DNA from: Pseudomonas sp. MM213
GTDB taxonomy: Bacteria > Pseudomonadota > Gammaproteobacteria > Pseudomonadales > Pseudomonadaceae
Assembly (NCBI RefSeq): GCF_020423045.1
Contig: NZ_CP081943.1
Span: 1,674,001 to 1,738,000, forward strand
Length of the DNA stretch: 64,000 nt
Direction of reading: 5' to 3'
Of the stretch, positions 61,871 through 64,000 are shown one piece after another. A program made the translations under genes and the position numbers. Position 1 is the stretch's first letter. Each line of letters starts with the position of its first letter. Below the pieces are notes generated by a model. It was not told the origin of the DNA and did not search any database. It saw nothing but the letters and a program-made list of their open reading frames with translations.

Positions 61871-62947
61871 CTGAGTACCTTCAGAGCCAACCGACTGCCA
61901 CCGTTACTGCGCCGGGTACTGCGTCCGTTACTGGACCCGTACCGGCGCTATCGCCACGCCAGATTGATTCACGCCGTGCGTGTATCGCTGGGGTTGCTGG
62001 CGACGATCCTGCTGACCACCGGCATCCACCTGCCCCACGGTGAGTGGGCGTCGGTGACGATGCTGGTGGTGATCGGCGGTTTGCAGCACCACGGCAACAT
62101 CGGCAAAAAAGCCGCCGAGCGCGCCATCGGCACCTTGATCGGCGCCGGTGTCGGCCTGTTATTGGTGGCACAACAAGCCTGGCTCGGGATGCCGTGGCTG
62201 ACCTATTTTGCGATGTCGGTGGTCTGCGGATTTTTCTCATACCATGCCATCGGCAAAGGCGGTTACACGGCGCTGCTGTCAGCGATCACCGTGTTTATCG
62301 TCGCCGGGCATGGCGATAATCCGGTGACCGACGGGCTGTGGCGCGGGGTCGATATCCTGATCGGCATTGCCCTGGCCCTGGCGTTTTCCTTCGCCTTGCC
62401 GCTGTACGCGGTTTACTCCTGGCGCTACAACCTGGCCGATGCGCTGCGCGATTGCGCGACGATTTACGGGCGCATCATCAATGGCCAACCCGTGACCGAT
62501 GACGAGCACGTGAAGTTGATGAATCGCCTGAACACGGTGATGGTGCAACAGCGCTCGCTGATGCCGTCGGTGTCCAAGGAAGTGAAGATATCCATGACCG
62601 AGCTCGATGCGATACAGCGCCATTTGCGCATGTGTGTCAGCACCCTGGAAATCCTCGGCAACACCCGACCGGATATCAATGACCCCGACGCCATGGCGCA
62701 TCTGCAATCGGCGTTGAAAGCGGAGCATCGGCTGATTCGCGTGCAATGGGTGGGAATGGCGCGGGCGCTGAAATCCGGCGCGTCCCAACGGCTGAATCGA
62801 CCCGTCGAACTGCCGGCGGATTCGAGCCTGGACACACCGGTCTACAATCCGCTGGACGGCTACCGGCTATTGATCCGGCAGCTGGCCAGCAACATTGGCG
62901 AAATGCGCCAGCGCCTGGCCAAGACCGCGCCGTGTTGGAACATCTGA
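61871..62947 (+). CDS. FUSC family membrane protein
   Basis: A fusaric-acid-resistance-type inner-membrane protein with about six membrane segments (LGLLATILLTT, VTMLVVIGGL, IGTLIGAGVGLLLV and others) and a cytosolic helical tail. The first listed ATG-like start (TTG 61964) would cut the Arg-rich amphipathic N-terminus; a CTG at 61871 has GAGGA nine bases upstream and gives 358 residues, so it is preferred here. If CTG is not used, the protein starts at 61964. Ends one base before the convergent EamA gene. Confidence 0.8.
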   Translation: MSTFRANRLPPLLRRVLRPLLDPYRRYRHARLIHAVRVSLGLLATILLTTGIHLPHGEWASVTMLVVIGGLQHHGNIGKKAAERAIGTLIGAGVGLLLVAQQAWLGMPWLTYFAMSVVCGFFSYHAIGKGGYTALLSAITVFIVAGHGDNPVTDGLWRGVDILIGIALALAFSFALPLYAVYSWRYNLADALRDCATIYGRIINGQPVTDDEHVKLMNRLNTVMVQQRSLMPSVSKEVKISMTELDAIQRHLRMCVSTLEILGNTRPDINDPDAMAHLQSALKAEHRLIRVQWVGMARALKSGASQRLNRPVELPADSSLDTPVYNPLDGYRLLIRQLASNIGEMRQRLAKTAPCWNI

Positions 62948-63841
62948 TTATTGTGTAACTGTCCGCCGAAACTTCAGGCTCCAGCCTTGTTGCATGCCCG
63001 CGGCGGCCAGCAGAATCGCAGCGACACCGATCCATTGCAGTATTTCCAGACGATGGCCGAAGGCAAACCAGTCAACGAAAATCGCCGCAATCGGGTAAAT
63101 AAACGACAACGCACCGGTCAGTGCCGTCGGCAATTTCTGGATCGCGCCGTACAGCAACACGTACATCACGCCGGTGTGAACAATGCCGAGAGTCACCAGG
63201 CTGGCCCAGGCGCTCGGTGCTTGCGGCAACGCCGAGAAGTGCGCGAATGGCGCGAGCAACAACACGCCGGTGCTGACTTGAATCAGCGCAATCAGGTGCG
63301 GTGGCGTGCCGGTCAGGCGTTTGATGATCAATGCCGCAATCGCATAAAGGAAAGCGGCCCCGAGTGCCAGCGCGATGCCCATCAGGTAATCGTTGCCGCC
63401 CTCGCCCTGTTGCCCATGTGCGCTGACAATCGCCAGCATCCCCAGAAACGAAACGCCCAGCCAGAACAGTTTCTGCAAGGTGATTTTTTCGTTGAGGAAC
63501 AGCGCGGCCAAGCCGACCAGCATGAACGGCTGAACGTTATACACCGCGGTACCGATGGCAATCGAAGCGCGGGAGTAAGAGGCAAACAACAGCACCCAGT
63601 TGCCGACAATCGCCACGCCGCTGAGCACGGCCAGCAGGAACGTGGTGCGGGTCAGAATGCCGGGGCGCAGGAAGCCGAAAGCCGAGCAAATCAGCAACAA
63701 GGTGCCGGCGCCGAACACGCAACGCCAGAACACCACGTCCAGCACCGGTTGCCCGGACACCAGCACGAACCAGCCGATGGTCCCGGAAATCAGCATGGCG
63801 GCAGTCATCTCGAATGACCCGCGACGAAGTGTTTTGTCCAT
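62948..63841 (-). CDS. EamA/DMT family exporter
   Basis: A 297-residue drug/metabolite transporter with ten membrane segments in two EamA halves (FEMTAAMLISGTIGW and FLYAIAALIIKRLTG). ATG 63841 is seven bases after AGGAG; ATG 63844 is also possible. Its stop is adjacent to the FUSC stop. Confidence 0.9.
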   Translation of the reverse strand: MDKTLRRGSFEMTAAMLISGTIGWFVLVSGQPVLDVVFWRCVFGAGTLLLICSAFGFLRPGILTRTTFLLAVLSGVAIVGNWVLLFASYSRASIAIGTAVYNVQPFMLVGLAALFLNEKITLQKLFWLGVSFLGMLAIVSAHGQQGEGGNDYLMGIALALGAAFLYAIAALIIKRLTGTPPHLIALIQVSTGVLLLAPFAHFSALPQAPSAWASLVTLGIVHTGVMYVLLYGAIQKLPTALTGALSFIYPIAAIFVDWFAFGHRLEILQWIGVAAILLAAAGMQQGWSLKFRRTVTQ

Positions 63842-63976
63842 CATCAGACTCCTGTGATTGAGCCCAAAGTATGCCCATCCAACAGGGGGCTTCTCCAGCG
63901 CAAAAAGCAGGCTAAACTCGACATCTGCCTTTTTTATCAAGGCGGTTTCGATTAATTGCCTTACAGGGGTTGCGCC

Positions 63977-64000
63977 ATGACTGACGATATCGACCAGGTG
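63977..64000 (+). CDS. Start of an unknown gene (partial)
   Basis: ATG 63977 follows CAGGGGTT and opens a frame beginning MTDDIDQV that runs off the window. Divergent from the EamA gene. Too short to classify. Confidence 0.45.

Overview
The window is chromosomal DNA of a Pseudomonas, most likely of the P. fluorescens group. The evidence is a full-length alginate operon, a gamma-glutamylputrescine (Puu/Pau) catabolic locus with a PotGHIF-type transporter, high-GC coding sequence, and about twenty short palindromic REP pairs of the type that starts TGTAGGAGC and is typical of fluorescent pseudomonads. No tRNA, rRNA, CRISPR array, insertion sequence or prophage was seen.

Layout. 1-7.8 kb: the end of an alpha/beta hydrolase gene, then a catabolic-looking cluster. 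A RidA protein and a MarR-GNAT fusion regulator are divergent from a flavin monooxygenase, a second RidA-like protein, a DUF1028 Ntn-hydrolase, an M20 deacylase and an NCS1 permease. 7.8-21 kb: the alginate operon algD-8-44-K-E-G-X-L-A. The acetylation genes algI, algJ and algF are absent from their usual place between algL and algA, and AlgX carries Asn where the acetyltransferase catalytic His is expected. 21-25.7 kb: small accessory genes, namely a CGNR regulator with an Asp-nucleophile hydrolase, a zeta-toxin-like pair, two small unknown proteins and a Nudix hydrolase. 25.8-36.7 kb: polyamine use, with puuR, puuB, puuC and puuA on the minus strand divergent from puuD and potGHIF.

36.7-39.2 kb is the most unusual stretch. 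A low-GC 628-residue gene fuses a HEPN-like RNase domain to an HsdR-like helicase whose ATP-binding motifs are lost. It lies between two nearly identical 107-nt copies of a strongly structured, terminator-ended RNA gene with pyrimidine-rich anti-Shine-Dalgarno loops. This is a candidate defence module or small island, previously undescribed as far as I can tell.

39.2-51.3 kb: housekeeping and small genes (thpR, DUF1428, a lipoprotein, a coupled pair of tiny ORFs, LysR/MFS, a cupin), then reverse transsulfuration (cystathionine beta-synthase and gamma-lyase), an orphan polyamine-binding protein and a possible minus-strand ncRNA. 51.3-58.7 kb: a minus-strand cluster of a GntR regulator, an AprA/AprB-like flavoprotein and ferredoxin, an SsuABC/TauABC-type transporter whose ATPase gene has a frameshift, a HEAT-repeat protein and a DUF971 protein. 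It looks like a sulfur-compound uptake and redox system of unknown substrate. 58.7-64 kb: a 108-bp tandem REP array, a Dyp peroxidase, a GapN-like aldehyde dehydrogenase, a FUSC membrane protein, an EamA exporter and the first codons of one more gene.
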